Source: Blastocatellia bacterium
Lineage (GTDB): Bacteria; Acidobacteriota; Blastocatellia; Chloracidobacteriales; JADJPF01
Length of the DNA stretch: 64,000 nt
NCBI GenBank assembly: GCA_016713405.1
Contig: JADJPF010000004.1
Coordinates: forward strand, 496,001 to 560,000
Direction of reading: 5' to 3'
Shown: piece after piece, positions 16,914 to 26,559 of the stretch
Position numbering within the stretch: position 1 is the first letter of the stretch
How the letters are laid out: each line of letters opens with the position of its first letter
The notes under the pieces: model-generated
Seen by the model: only the letters and a program-made list of their open reading frames with translations
What the model was told of the DNA's origin: nothing
Database searches by the model: none
Program-made: the position numbers and the translations under genes

Positions 16914-19567
16914 GTGGCAAAAAAGATTTTATTTTTTTCAGAAATAGAAAAAACAGACACTAACCTAGTAGGAGGAAAGGCTATAAACCTGGCTCGACTT
17001 AGCCAAGCAGGTATTTGTGTCCCAAATGGCTTTTGTCTTACTACAGAAGCATTTTGGCAATTTCTAGAAGAAAATAATCTAACAACAGAAATAAAATCTC
17101 TTGCCGAGATAGTTAAATCTAATAAGCTCATAGCAGAAGAATTAACCAGTAAGTTAAATCATCTACGACAAAGCATTGTAAATGCTAATTTATCTTTAAG
17201 CTTAGAAATAAAAGATGCCCTAAGCCAATTTCCAAAAAATAGTCGTTTTGCTGTTCGCTCTTCTGCAACAAGTGAAGATTTAGAATCAGCTTCTTTTGCT
17301 GGGCAATATGACACTTTCTTAAACATCAGTTCTTTAGAAGAAATAATTGAAAAAATTAAAGCTTGTTTTGCTTCCTATTGGAATGATCGCGCCTTTAGCT
17401 ATCGTAGCGAAAAGGGAATTGACCACTTTGCTCATGGAATGTCGGTAGTCGTCCAAGAGTTAATAGATGCTCGGTCGGCAGGTGTACTTTTTACCTTAAA
17501 TCCATTGACTGGAAATGAAAGAGAAATGGTTATAGAAGCTTGTTGGGGACTAGGTGAAGCCTTGGTGTCGGGTCTTGTTACACCTGATCGCTATCTTGTA
17601 GATCCTTTTGACCTACAAGTCTTAGAAATTAAAGCAGGAGAAAAAGTCTTAAAACTTGTGTCTGATAGTGGTCAAGGAACACAAGAAATAGTTTTAGATT
17701 CATTAGAAGCTAATAGCCTAACTTTGACTAATGAAGACGTGTTGGAGTTAGCCAAAATAGCTATAAAAGTGCAACAAGAATATGGTTTTCCAATAGATAT
17801 TGAATGGGCGCAGGACAAAGAAAAGTTTTATATCCTCCAAGCGCGTTCTTTAACAGCATTTAGCTTTGCTCCTGAGTTAGGTCAATGGTCATCAGCTAAC
17901 TTTCGAGAGGTGATGCCAGGGCTAGTTAACTCTCTCTCTTTTTCCTTATCGCTACGTTATGACTATGGAAATATACTAGCAGAATTTCTTAATAGAATAG
18001 GTCTTTATGATGGTAAAACTCCTATAGAATGGGGACGACGTTTTTTTGGTCGTGCTTATTGGAATGTAGATATAGTTAAAAACTCAATTAGTAAAATACC
18101 TGGATATTGTGAACGCACCTTTGATATTACTGTAGGAATTAACCCTGCTTATCAAGCGGATGGAGTAACAACGCCATTTACTTTAATTAATATTTTAAGA
18201 GGTATACCTGTTTTTTTACGCTTGCAATGGATGTATTTTTCTTTTTGGCGAGAAGCAGCTAAATATATTGAAAACTATGAAAAACTAGATGCTCAATTAG
18301 CAAATAATGACTATACAACTTTTAGTGATAAAACTTTGATAGAAAAAACTAAGGAAATGGTAGATTTACACTATCAAACTAACCGAATAGCAATGACTTG
18401 TACTTTTTTAGCTACTGAAGCACAAAATGATTTCCGAGATTATATAGAAAAGATAAATGCTAAATTGCCTACAGAAAAACAAATTTCTGTAGCTAATTTA
18501 TTAACAGGATTAACCCAAATAAGCACAGCGGGCCCACTAATTGAGCTTTGGGAACTAGCAAGCAGTGCTAAAACAGATGAAAAATTAAAAACAGTAATTT
18601 TAAGCACTGAAACAGAAGATTTAATTGCAGAATGTGAAAAACTTAAAGAAGGAAAAAGTTTTGTTAAAGACTTAAAAAACTATTTATTAAAATATGCTTT
18701 TTTAGCTCCTAATGATGAAGATCTCTCTTGTGCGCGTTGGGCTGATGACAACAGTTTTCCGCTAACTATATTAAAAAATTATCTTGAAGGTGAAAAAAGT
18801 GAAAACCCAGCCGCAGCAATGGAAAAACAAAGAAAATGTCGGAAAGAAGAACAAGCTAACGCCTTAAAAAATATAGGTTTACTAAGACGTACTACTTTTT
18901 TAAGCAAATTAAGGTTGGTTGCCCATTATTGTCAATGGAGAGAAATTACTAGAGTTCCTTTGTCAAAAACTTATTACCAATGTCAAAGGGTTTTTCTTGC
19001 TCAAGGTCAACGCTTTGTAGAACAAGGAATTTTAGAAAAAATAGAAGATATTTTTTGGTTAGAAAGAGAAGAGTTACTAGATTTACTATCAGAGAAAATA
19101 TCAGCTAGAACGGTTCAAACAAGTATTAAACGAGCTAAATTAATTGCTGAGTGTTATAGAAACTTTAATCCACCAACTATTATTGGACAAGGAGTAAAAC
19201 TTCAAGCAAGTAAAAAAGTTGCTAGTAGTGGAGAAAAATTTGTTGGTGTTGCTTGTAGTGCTGGGAAGTTATTGCTAGAGCGCGAATAATTCATGATTTG
19301 TCACAAGCAGCTAAACTTAAAGCAGGGGAAATAATGATTGCACCACATACAAATCCGGGTTGGACACCTCTTTTTAGCTTGGCTGCGGCTGTGGTTTTAG
19401 AGGAAGGAGGGCTGCTTTCACATGGCGCGGTAGTAGCGCGGGAATGTGGGATTCCTACAGTATTGCAAATTAAACAGGCAACAGAAATTTTTCAGGATGG
19501 ACAATTACTACGTGTAGATGGTTCACGGGGTGAAGTAGAAATTTTGCAAGAAACTAAGCTGTCCTAA
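16914..19567 (+). CDS. PEP/pyruvate dikinase-like phosphotransferase, rifampicin phosphotransferase layout; frameshifted
   Basis: Residues 1-315 form a PEP-synthase-type ATP-grasp domain (GGKAINLARLSQAGICVPNGF; RSSATSEDLESASFAGQYDT). A long middle domain (about 320-770) follows, then a swivelling phosphohistidine domain with SHGAVVARECGIPTVL. ATP domain, large middle domain and C-terminal His domain is the order of rifampicin phosphotransferases; true PEP synthase carries a C-terminal PEP-binding barrel that is missing. The frame breaks at 19265-19272; one extra G (AAG to AAGG) restores IARARIIHDLSQAAK and an 884-residue protein. The start is GTG 16914 with GAGG upstream. The natural substrate is unknown. 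Confidence 0.82.
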
Positions 19568-19581
19568 ATTTAAGGACAGCT
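19557..19581. terminator. Palindromic hairpin overlapping the dikinase stop codon
   Basis: AGCTGTCCT and AGGACAGCT flank a 7-base A/T centre. The stop TAA lies inside the hairpin, and CTAGATCTTTT follows. An identical 19-bp core recurs 81 bases downstream. Confidence 0.55.
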
Positions 19582-19640
19582 AGATCTTTTACAATCTTAT
19601 CTAAAATATTTCAGTAAAAACCAGGCTTTATTATTCTAGT

Positions 19641-19659
19641 TGTCCTAAATTTAAGGACA
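19641..19659. repeat. Second copy of the 19-bp palindrome
   Basis: TGTCCTAAATTTAAGGACA is identical to 19560-19578. This copy is fully intergenic. Confidence 0.85.
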
Positions 19660-19813
19660 GTTATAGGAAAACTCTATTTTACAGAAATTATTAGTAATCA
19701 GCATTTGTTCATAGTAAACAACTTATAGCTACATTGATCATACTAGTAACAAAGAGATAAATTTTTACTAAGAATTTTAGAAAACTTTTTTAGTTTTGAA
19801 ACATAAGGTATTC

Positions 19814-19879
19814 ATTAAAATTACATTAAAATTATATTAAGATTGCATTAAGATTATATTAAAATTATATTAATGCTAT
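19814..19879 (+). repeat. Six head-to-tail 11-bp repeats, consensus ATTAARATTAY
   Basis: Units at 19814, 19825, 19836, 19847, 19858 and 19869 read ATTAAAATTAC, ATTAAAATTAT, ATTAAGATTGC, ATTAAGATTAT, ATTAAAATTAT and a degenerate ATTAATGCTAT. The 11-bp period, one helical turn, is the spacing used by OmpR/PhoB-family response regulators on direct-repeat boxes. The array abuts an extended -10 candidate. Confidence 0.85.
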
Positions 19880-19882
19880 ATG
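19874..19882 (+). promoter_or_regulatory. Candidate extended -10 promoter
   Basis: TG-C-TATATG overlaps the last 11-bp unit, so the repeats would sit where an activator replaces the -35. Transcription would start near 19889. Confidence 0.35.
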
Positions 19883-19888
19883 TTAAAG

Positions 19889-20272
19889 AGTTGTAATTAA
19901 AAGGTTTGTTAGAAGTGGTTAAAATTTATAAAAATAAATTTTTTATTTGTGCAAAACCTCTTGGGTTAAGACAGTAAAGTATTAGAAAGATATATCACTA
20001 CAAGAAGTAAGCTAGCAGACAATAGGGAAGAAATCGATAGCAGGCTTGGAAGAAGTTGGGTTTTTAATAACAATATTGTTTTTGCAAATCCAAAACAATA
20101 AATCAAAAAGAGATAAATACTGATAGCGCGGGGGCGAAAAAAGTTTTTATCTACTTATAAAAAGTAAAAATCTAACAGAAATTAGTGAGGGTGTAGATCA
20201 CATTTTTTAACCAAGTATGCTTTATAGGGGGGCGAATTAAAGGGATGTTACTTGAGTCACATCCCTTTTTTT
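19889..20272 (+). ncRNA. Candidate non-coding transcript
   Basis: The interval between the candidate promoter and the orphan terminator is about 384 bases with no supported reading frame. I checked for tmRNA, RNase P and common riboswitch cores by eye and found none. The call rests only on the promoter-like and terminator signals. Confidence 0.25.
20239..20272 (+). terminator. Orphan intrinsic terminator
   Basis: A perfect 10-bp stem AAAGGGATGT / ACATCCCTTT is followed by a T run. No gene on this strand ends within 670 bases upstream. Confidence 0.85.
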
Positions 20273-20336
20273 ATGTTAAATTAAGATTTAATTATAAAAT
20301 CTAAAGAAGTAGCTAAATTTTATCTTTATATTAAAA

Positions 20337-21800
20337 ATGGTTTCTAAAGAAAGTAATAATGAAACTAGCCAACTACTTGAAATAGCAAAACAAGCTGCTA
20401 TAAAACACCTTTTTGTTTACTACAAAGAGATGCCACCTGTCACAATCAAAATTTTTCTTGCTTGTATATCTCAAGCTACAATTCTTAAAAAAGAAGAAAG
20501 ATTTTCTTTAAGTAATCGTCCAAGTATACGTTCACTTGCTAGTAGTTGTAATTTAAGTAAAGATACAGTACAAAAAGCAATACAATATTTAACTGAAAGA
20601 GGTTTGTTAGATGAAGATCAACCTACTTTAATGTTAGATAAAGCTACAAAATATTTTAATTACAGTTATTTAGAGGAAAAAATAACTTTATTAGAAAATG
20701 ATAATGACAAAGATAAATCCAGTGAAGACACTTTTTTAGAAGAATTTGATAAAAAAAGTTTAATTACTTTAGAAAACAAATTAGATGATGAATTAATTTT
20801 GCTTTATCAGAAAGGAGTTAAAGAGAGTTTTACAGAAATTTATAATAGGTACTTTGAAAGTGTAAGAATACAAATTTGCAAGCAATTACCAGAAGGTGAG
20901 TCCTATGATCTAGCACAAGAAGTTTTTTTAGAGTTAATGGAAAAATTAAAAACTTTTCAAGTAAATGGTCAAGCTAAATTTTCCACTTGGATATATAAAT
21001 TTACTAAATTATTTTTAGCTAATGCGCGTCGTAAGATAAAACGGGAAGTCCAATTATCAGAAGACTTTGATATAGAAGAGGTAATTCGTCTAACTAGTCC
21101 ACAAAAGCAAATAACGCCATATTTACTTACTTTAGACAAAATTCATCAAGAATGTGTGCTTCTCCATTATTATGAGGGATTATCTTATGAAAATATTAGT
21201 GTTAAGTTGGGTATTGACAAAAAATTAGTTCGCACTTATCTACAAACTGCACGCCGTCATATAAGGTCTTTACTAAATACTGAAAAAAATAAAATAATTA
21301 ATGATAAGTATATAGAAAATAAAGTTAATAAAAAACTAGATGAAAAATTAGATAAAAAACTAGATAATTTACTATATAATAAGTTTTTTTATTCTACTTT
21401 AGAAAATAAAGCTATTGAAGTTAAAAAAATAGGTGGAAGTTTTGTAGTTTGTATTCTTTATTGGAATTTAACTAAGAATTATGATACTTTAGATAGTAGC
21501 GTTGTAGAAAAACTATCTAGCCTTATAATAAATAATATAAGAAATATTGAAGATCAGGCTTTTAATTTAGGCGAGCAATATTTTGCTATTGTCTTTTCAA
21601 ATATATATATAAATAATGCTAAAAACCTTATAAGAATAATAATGGATAATGCTAAAGAGGAATTGGAACTATATTTGGAAATGTCTTGTTTAATGAGTGA
21701 ATATAAACCTAATAAATCGCTTAAAATAATGTTAAAAACTCTACAAACAAAACTTCAAATAGCAACTCTATATACAGATACTATTTTTTTTGTAGACTAA
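20337..21800 (+). CDS. HTH - ECF-like sigma - degenerate GGDEF fusion protein
   Basis: The 487-residue protein has three parts. Residues about 58-95 form a winged-HTH-like segment (RPSIRSLASSCNLSKDTVQKA). Residues about 155-312 resemble an ECF sigma factor: region 2 (YDLAQEVFLELMEKLKTF, FSTWIYKFTKLFLANARR) and region 4 (HQECVLLHYYEGLSYENISVKLGIDKKLVRTY, kept here as description of the span 270-301). A charged KLDEKLDKKLDNLL linker follows. Residues 366-487 resemble a diguanylate-cyclase fold in which the signature loop reads LGEQYFAIVF instead of GGDEFAILL, so it should be inactive and may bind a nucleotide or partner. No Shine-Dalgarno precedes ATG 20337. The architecture is unfamiliar to me. 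Confidence 0.8.
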   Translation: MVSKESNNETSQLLEIAKQAAIKHLFVYYKEMPPVTIKIFLACISQATILKKEERFSLSNRPSIRSLASSCNLSKDTVQKAIQYLTERGLLDEDQPTLMLDKATKYFNYSYLEEKITLLENDNDKDKSSEDTFLEEFDKKSLITLENKLDDELILLYQKGVKESFTEIYNRYFESVRIQICKQLPEGESYDLAQEVFLELMEKLKTFQVNGQAKFSTWIYKFTKLFLANARRKIKREVQLSEDFDIEEVIRLTSPQKQITPYLLTLDKIHQECVLLHYYEGLSYENISVKLGIDKKLVRTYLQTARRHIRSLLNTEKNKIINDKYIENKVNKKLDEKLDKKLDNLLYNKFFYSTLENKAIEVKKIGGSFVVCILYWNLTKNYDTLDSSVVEKLSSLIINNIRNIEDQAFNLGEQYFAIVFSNIYINNAKNLIRIIMDNAKEELELYLEMSCLMSEYKPNKSLKIMLKTLQTKLQIATLYTDTIFFVD

Positions 21801-21973
21801 CTAAGGTAAAATTTTTCAAACTTTTAAATAATAAAAATTTCCTGAAATTTTTCAATAAAATTTTTCAATAACAAATTAGTTAAAAGCTAGTAAATCTAAC
21901 TAGAAAGCACTAGTGGATATTTAGTAGTTTAAAATTTCAGAATATATCAATATATATCAATAGAGGCTATTTA

Positions 21974-23943
21974 ATGAAAAAAAATCCTGATAAGAAAAAA
22001 GCTTCAAATCCTGAAAAAATAGCTAAAACTACACCATTAACAAAGCCAGGTACAAATGAAGCTAGACAAGAAATAATCGAATTAACCGTTAAGGCTGTGG
22101 CTGTAGGCATTATTTTTGGTATTATTTTTGGTGCTGCTAATGCCTATTTAGGTCTAAGAGTCGGTTTGACCGTATCTACATCAATTCCTATTTCAGTGCT
22201 TTCAATTGCTGTTTTTCGTTTAGGTGTAAGTATTTGGGGAAAAAGTACAATTTTAGAGGCTAATTTAGCACAAACTATTGGTAGTGCTAGTTCTTCACTA
22301 GCGGCAGGAACAATTTTTACTATCCCAGCTTTGTTTTTATGGAATTCTCCACCGCAATATTGGCAAGTAGCAATACTAGCTTTATTAGGTGGAATTTTAG
22401 GTGTTTGTGCAATGATTCCACTTCGTAAACTCTTAATTGTACAAGCAGATGCAGAACTTCCTTATCCTGAAGGGCGGGCTTGTGCTGAAGTATTAAAAGC
22501 TTCTAAAGGTGATGCAGCAGGCTCTAAATGGATTTTTATTGGTTTAGGAGCAGGAATAATAATTAAGTTATCTTTAGGACTGCTTCATTTAACACCTGAA
22601 CTAATAGAATATAACTTGCCTTGGTTGCCTAAAGCAGTTTTAGCTATAGAAGTTGCTCCAGCTTTAATGGCGGTTGGTTATATTGTGGGTTATCGTGCTT
22701 CTGGAATTATGGTTTCTGGTAGTTTAATTGCTGCTACGGTACTAATCCCATTATTTGCAATAATTGGCGATAGTTTAACGGCTCCACTATTTCCAGAAGT
22801 GTTAAGAAATAAAATCCCTATTCGTGAAATGGCGGCTGGACAAATTTGGTCATCTTATGTGCGTTATATAGGTGCTGGTGCTGTGGCAGCAGCAGGAACA
22901 ATTGCTGTACTAACTGCACTTCCAACCATGTTTAGTTCTATAAAAGCAATTGTTAGTGGGTTGTCAAAAGATAAAAATGATGTAAATACCCCAAACAATC
23001 GTTTAGATACAGATTTACCTGGAGGAGTAATTATTGCTGGAGTTATTTTAGTAATTTTGGTTTTAGCTTTAGTTCCTGGGTTACTAGCAGGTAATCTTAG
23101 CTTGGTGCAAAGATTAGTTGCTGCTGGGGGAGTAGCTATTTTTGGTATATTATTTGTTGCTGTATCTTCTAGGATTGTAGGATTAATAGGAGTGTCAAGT
23201 AATCCTACTTCTGGTATGACGCTAGTAACATTGCTAGCTACTAGTGCAATATTTGTTTTTTAGGATGGGACAGCGACACAGGAGCAAAATTAGCTGTTTT
23301 AACTGTTGGAACCGTAGTTTGTATTGCTGCTTCAAAAGCAGGTGATATTTCTCAAGACTTAAAAACAGGTAATTTAGTTGGTGCTACGCCTTATCGACAA
23401 CAAGCAGGGCAATTATTAAGTGCTTCAATTGCTTGTTGGGCAGTTGCTGGAACGGTTTTGGCACTAGGTCAAGCCTATCAATTTGGCTCTAAAGAACTAC
23501 CTGCACCACAAGCTACACTTATGAAAACTGTTATTGAAGGGGTTTTATCAGGCTCATTGCCTTGGGGTCTTGTAGGCGTTGGAGTAGCTTTTGCAATTGC
23601 TGCTGTACTAGCAGGTTTGCCGGGGCTAGCCTTTGCTATAGGTCTTTATCTTCCTCTTAGCTCTATGACACCTATTTTTGTTGGTGGGCTAGTACGTCGT
23701 TTTACAGGTGGTGATGGAGAAAAAAGTGACTCTAGCGCAGGTGTGTTATGTGCTTCAGGGTTGATTGCTGGTGAAGGACTGGCTGGAATTGCAATTGCTG
23801 GTGCAGTTGGAGCTAAACTTCTTCCTAAACAAAGCGAGACTATTTTAAGTGGAAATACAGGTATTTTTGCAGGTTTATTTATAATAGGAATAGTAGTAAC
23901 ATTACTTGTTTTAGCAACTAAAGATAAAAAGAAAATTGCTTAA
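21974..23943 (+). CDS. OPT-family oligopeptide transporter, frameshifted
   Basis: The protein has about 14-16 membrane helices and the OPT-type motifs GAANAYLGLRVGLTVSTSIP, YPEGRACAEVLKA and SNPTSGMT. The frame stops at 23263 inside IFVF, but the next frame carries on exactly as expected (LGWDSDTGAKLAVLTVG, AGDISQDLKTGNLVGATP). One more T in the T6 run at 23256-23261 restores a 656-residue transporter, the normal length. OPT proteins import peptides or metal chelates using the proton gradient. GAGG precedes ATG 21974. aroB starts four bases after the stop. Confidence 0.88.
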
Positions 23944-23947
23944 TTTT

Positions 23948-25045
23948 ATGAAAGAAACCACTACCAGCATAAATGTAGAACTTTCAGGTCGTAGCTATAA
24001 TATTTTAATTGCAGTAGGGTTATTAAAAAAATGCGCTAGCAAAATTCCTAGAGTTTTATCACCTCATTGTAGAAAAATTGTAGTGGTTTCTAACAAAAAA
24101 GTTTTTGCACTTTATGGAGATATTCTTTGTCAGAACTTGAAAACTTTAGGTTATCAACCATTACATTTTTTAATTGGAGATGGAGAAAGATATAAAACTC
24201 TAGCTACAGCAGAAAAGCTTTTCACTTTTTTAATCGAACAACGCCTAGAACGTCGGGATGCTTTGATCGCTTTAGGTGGTGGTGTTGTAGGGGATTTAAC
24301 AGGGTTTGTTGCTGCTACTTATTTAAGAGGAATTAATTATATTCAAATACCTACATCACTTCTTGCTCAAATAGATGCCGCTATTGGTGGCAAAACAGCA
24401 GTAAACCATAAAAAAGGAAAAAACTTAATAGGTGCTTTTCATCAACCAAAATTAGTAATTATTGATCCAAATGTACTGATTACATTACCTAAAAGAGAAT
24501 TAGTAGCAGCTATATATGAAGCAATAAAATATGGAGTGATTGCTGATGAAAAGCTCTTTTATTTGTTAGAAAAAGAAAAAAACAATATATTAGCAAGAAA
24601 TATTGATTTATTAACAGAAATAATTATTTCTTGTTGTAAAGTTAAAGCTAGTGTAGTTAGTCGAGATGAGCATGAAAGTGGAGAAAGACAAATTCTAAAC
24701 TTTGGGCATACTGTAGGGCATGCTCTGGAAACAGTTACTAATTATAAGCTCTTTAAGCATGGAGAGGCTGTTGGTTATGGTATGATTGCTGCTACACTTA
24801 TAGCTAATAACTTAAGTTTAATCTCTAGTCAACAAACAGAAAAAATTATTAAATTAATAAATAATTATGGTAGATTACCTAGTACAAAAAAAATAGTTGT
24901 AGAAACTTTATTAGAGGTTATGCAACAGGACAAAAAATCATTAGCAGGACAATTAATATTTGTGCTGCCAGAGCAAATAGGACGTGTTATTATTGGGCAA
25001 ACAGTTCCTATTAATGTTATTCATCAAGTTTTGCAAACATTATAA
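23948..25045 (+). CDS. aroB: 3-dehydroquinate synthase
   Basis: AroB converts DAHP to 3-dehydroquinate, the second shikimate-pathway step. Motifs are intact: NAD-binding GGGVVGDLTGFVAATYLRG, IPTSLLAQIDAAIGGKTAVN, zinc ligands in YEAIKYGVI, FGHTVGHALE and KHGEAVGYGM. ATG 23948 gives 365 residues, the usual length; an in-frame TTG at 23936 overlaps the transporter end and is less likely. It follows the OPT gene directly, so co-transcription is probable. Confidence 0.94.
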   Translation: MKETTTSINVELSGRSYNILIAVGLLKKCASKIPRVLSPHCRKIVVVSNKKVFALYGDILCQNLKTLGYQPLHFLIGDGERYKTLATAEKLFTFLIEQRLERRDALIALGGGVVGDLTGFVAATYLRGINYIQIPTSLLAQIDAAIGGKTAVNHKKGKNLIGAFHQPKLVIIDPNVLITLPKRELVAAIYEAIKYGVIADEKLFYLLEKEKNNILARNIDLLTEIIISCCKVKASVVSRDEHESGERQILNFGHTVGHALETVTNYKLFKHGEAVGYGMIAATLIANNLSLISSQQTEKIIKLINNYGRLPSTKKIVVETLLEVMQQDKKSLAGQLIFVLPEQIGRVIIGQTVPINVIHQVLQTL

Positions 25046-25143
25046 ATTTAAGGTATGACAAATTGAGAGTTTGCTAAAAACTAATGAGCAAATTTTAATT
25101 AATTTCAATACGGAGGCAGTACTTAAAAAATACTGAAAGAGTT

Positions 25144-25533
25144 ATGGTTAAAAATAAACTTAGTAGATATAAAAATAATCAACGTGGGGAAGGTAATGCA
25201 AAATTTATAGGAGTTTTGTCTGTTGCAACATTAGTTGGTTACATTCTTTGGACTGTTATGCCAGTTTATTTTAAGGAGCAAAACTTAAGTCATGATGTTA
25301 AGGATGAGGCTAGACAGGCTGCTGTTAATGGCGCTCAACCTAAACTAGTTCAACAAAGAGTTCAAAAAATAGTAGATAACTTGGACTTTCCTACAGATAT
25401 TAAAGTAGATGTTGTTAAGAAAGGTGATAATTTTACAATAAAATGTACAGGTACAGTTCCAATTAGTTTTTTAGTTTATACCTATAACTACAATGTTAAT
25501 GTTGAACATAAGGGTGAAAGAGGCGGGTATTAG
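25144..25533 (+). CDS. Small membrane-anchored hypothetical protein (DUF4845-like layout)
   Basis: The 129-residue protein has a basic N-terminus (about 1-22), one membrane helix at about 23-43 (IGVLSVATLVGYILWTVMPV) and a mixed alpha/beta domain outside. Basic start, single helix and about 80 outer residues resemble DUF4845-type proteins. No function is known. It is the last gene of the OPT/aroB run, with a terminator after it. Confidence 0.65.
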   Translation: MVKNKLSRYKNNQRGEGNAKFIGVLSVATLVGYILWTVMPVYFKEQNLSHDVKDEARQAAVNGAQPKLVQQRVQKIVDNLDFPTDIKVDVVKKGDNFTIKCTGTVPISFLVYTYNYNVNVEHKGERGGY

Positions 25534-25557
25534 TAATTTAATTGATTTTGAAGAAAG

Positions 25558-25590
25558 ACCTGCTTGAATTTACCAAGCAGGTTAAAAAGT
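25558..25590. terminator. Terminator between the convergent gene ends
   Basis: ACCTGCTTG / CAAGCAGGT (9-bp perfect stem) with T-rich flanks on both strands. Confidence 0.75.
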
Positions 25591-25605
25591 CTTTTTATTA
25601 AAATA

Positions 25606-26055
25606 TTAAAAAGCTTTTTTACTGTCTAATAAAATTGTGACAGGGCCATCGTTTATTAGTTCTACATCCATCATTGCTTGAAACTTACCTGTTTGGACAT
25701 TTATTCCAGTTAAAATTGCTTGATTAACAAAATAAATATACAACTCTTCTGCTTGTTTTGGCAGCGCAGCATCAGAATAAGAAGGTCGGCGACCACGACG
25801 ACAATCACCAAATAAAGTAAATTGGGAAACTACTAGTAAATCTGCTTTTATATCTAGCAAAGAAAGGTTCATTTTATTGTTTTCATCTGAAAAAATGCGA
25901 AGATTAATAATCTTTTCTACTAAATAATCAGCATCTGCTTTATTATCAATTTGAGCTACACCCAATAAAATTAATAAACCTTTATTTATAGACCCAACAA
26001 TTTGTTGTTCAACGCTAACTTTAGCAGCAGAAACCCTTTGTATTACAGCACGCAT
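25606..26055 (-). CDS. dtd: D-aminoacyl-tRNA deacylase
   Basis: Dtd removes D-amino acids (and glycine from mischarged tRNA-Ala), a translation quality-control step. The 149-residue protein has the family motifs: MRAVIQRVSAAKVSV at the start, SQFTLFGDCRRGRRPSY with the catalytic SQxT, and the cross-subunit NDGPVTI. The length is standard. It begins two bases after the atpC stop, so it is likely in the atpDC transcript. Confidence 0.95.
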   Translation of the reverse strand: MRAVIQRVSAAKVSVEQQIVGSINKGLLILLGVAQIDNKADADYLVEKIINLRIFSDENNKMNLSLLDIKADLLVVSQFTLFGDCRRGRRPSYSDAALPKQAEELYIYFVNQAILTGINVQTGKFQAMMDVELINDGPVTILLDSKKAF

Positions 26056-26057
26056 AA

Positions 26058-26468
26058 CTATTTATTTTGTGCAGCTTGAACACGAATAGTAGCACGTTCT
26101 ACATTAGCTAATGCTTCTGTGATATTAATATCTAAGTCTTTTTCTGCTAGCTTTAATGTTTGTTCTGCTGTTGCTAGATCACGACGAGCATTTTCAAGGT
26201 TAATGTCTTGAGGTTTTTCTGCTAGACTAGAAAGAATTGTCACCTTATCAGCATAAATTTCTACAAATCCACTACCTACAACTGCTACTTGTTCTTTTCC
26301 TTCATCACGATATTTTAAGATTCCAGCTACTGCTAGCTTTGAAATTAATGAAGTATGACCAGGTAAAATACCTACTTCACCATTTAGTGTAGGTATTTGG
26401 ACTTCTGTTACTTCTTGTGAAAGAAGTAAACGTTCAGGAGTAATAATTTCTAATTTAAGCTTTGCCAT
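26058..26468 (-). CDS. atpC: F1F0 ATP synthase epsilon subunit
   Basis: The 136-residue protein has the epsilon beta-sandwich (LKLEIITPERLLLSQEVTEVQIPTLNGEVGILPGHTSL kept to positions 2-40) and a C-terminal two-helix hairpin, which can lock the rotor against ATP hydrolysis. It follows atpD by 91 bases, and a perfect hairpin lies in that gap. Confidence 0.93.
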   Translation of the reverse strand: MAKLKLEIITPERLLLSQEVTEVQIPTLNGEVGILPGHTSLISKLAVAGILKYRDEGKEQVAVVGSGFVEIYADKVTILSSLAEKPQDINLENARRDLATAEQTLKLAEKDLDINITEALANVERATIRVQAAQNK

Positions 26469-26500
26469 AGTTTTACCAAAGGATATAGAATTTAAAATTT

Positions 26501-26525
26501 TAGAGATCGGTCAAGCCGATCTCTA
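26501..26525. promoter_or_regulatory. Hairpin between atpD and atpC
   Basis: TAGAGATCGG / CCGATCTCTA form a perfect 10-bp stem with a 5-base loop. No U-tract follows on the minus strand, so it may set the beta:epsilon ratio by RNA processing or partial termination rather than stop transcription. Confidence 0.5.
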
Positions 26526-26559
26526 CTTTTTCTACTTTAGGATCTTAAAAATAAATTAA

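Larger units (their letters stand above)
19582..20336. other. Gene-poor, repeat-rich intergenic region
   Basis: About 755 bases hold no convincing protein gene. In order they contain a second copy of the 19-bp palindrome, A/T-rich sequence, six tandem 11-bp repeats, an extended -10 candidate, a stretch with no recognised RNA family, and an orphan rho-independent terminator just before the sigma-fusion gene. Confidence 0.7.

Noticed and set aside
19889..20272. RNase P RNA, tmRNA or 6S RNA in the gene-poor region
   Set aside because: I found none of their conserved cores or end pairings by eye; only promoter-like and terminator signals remain.
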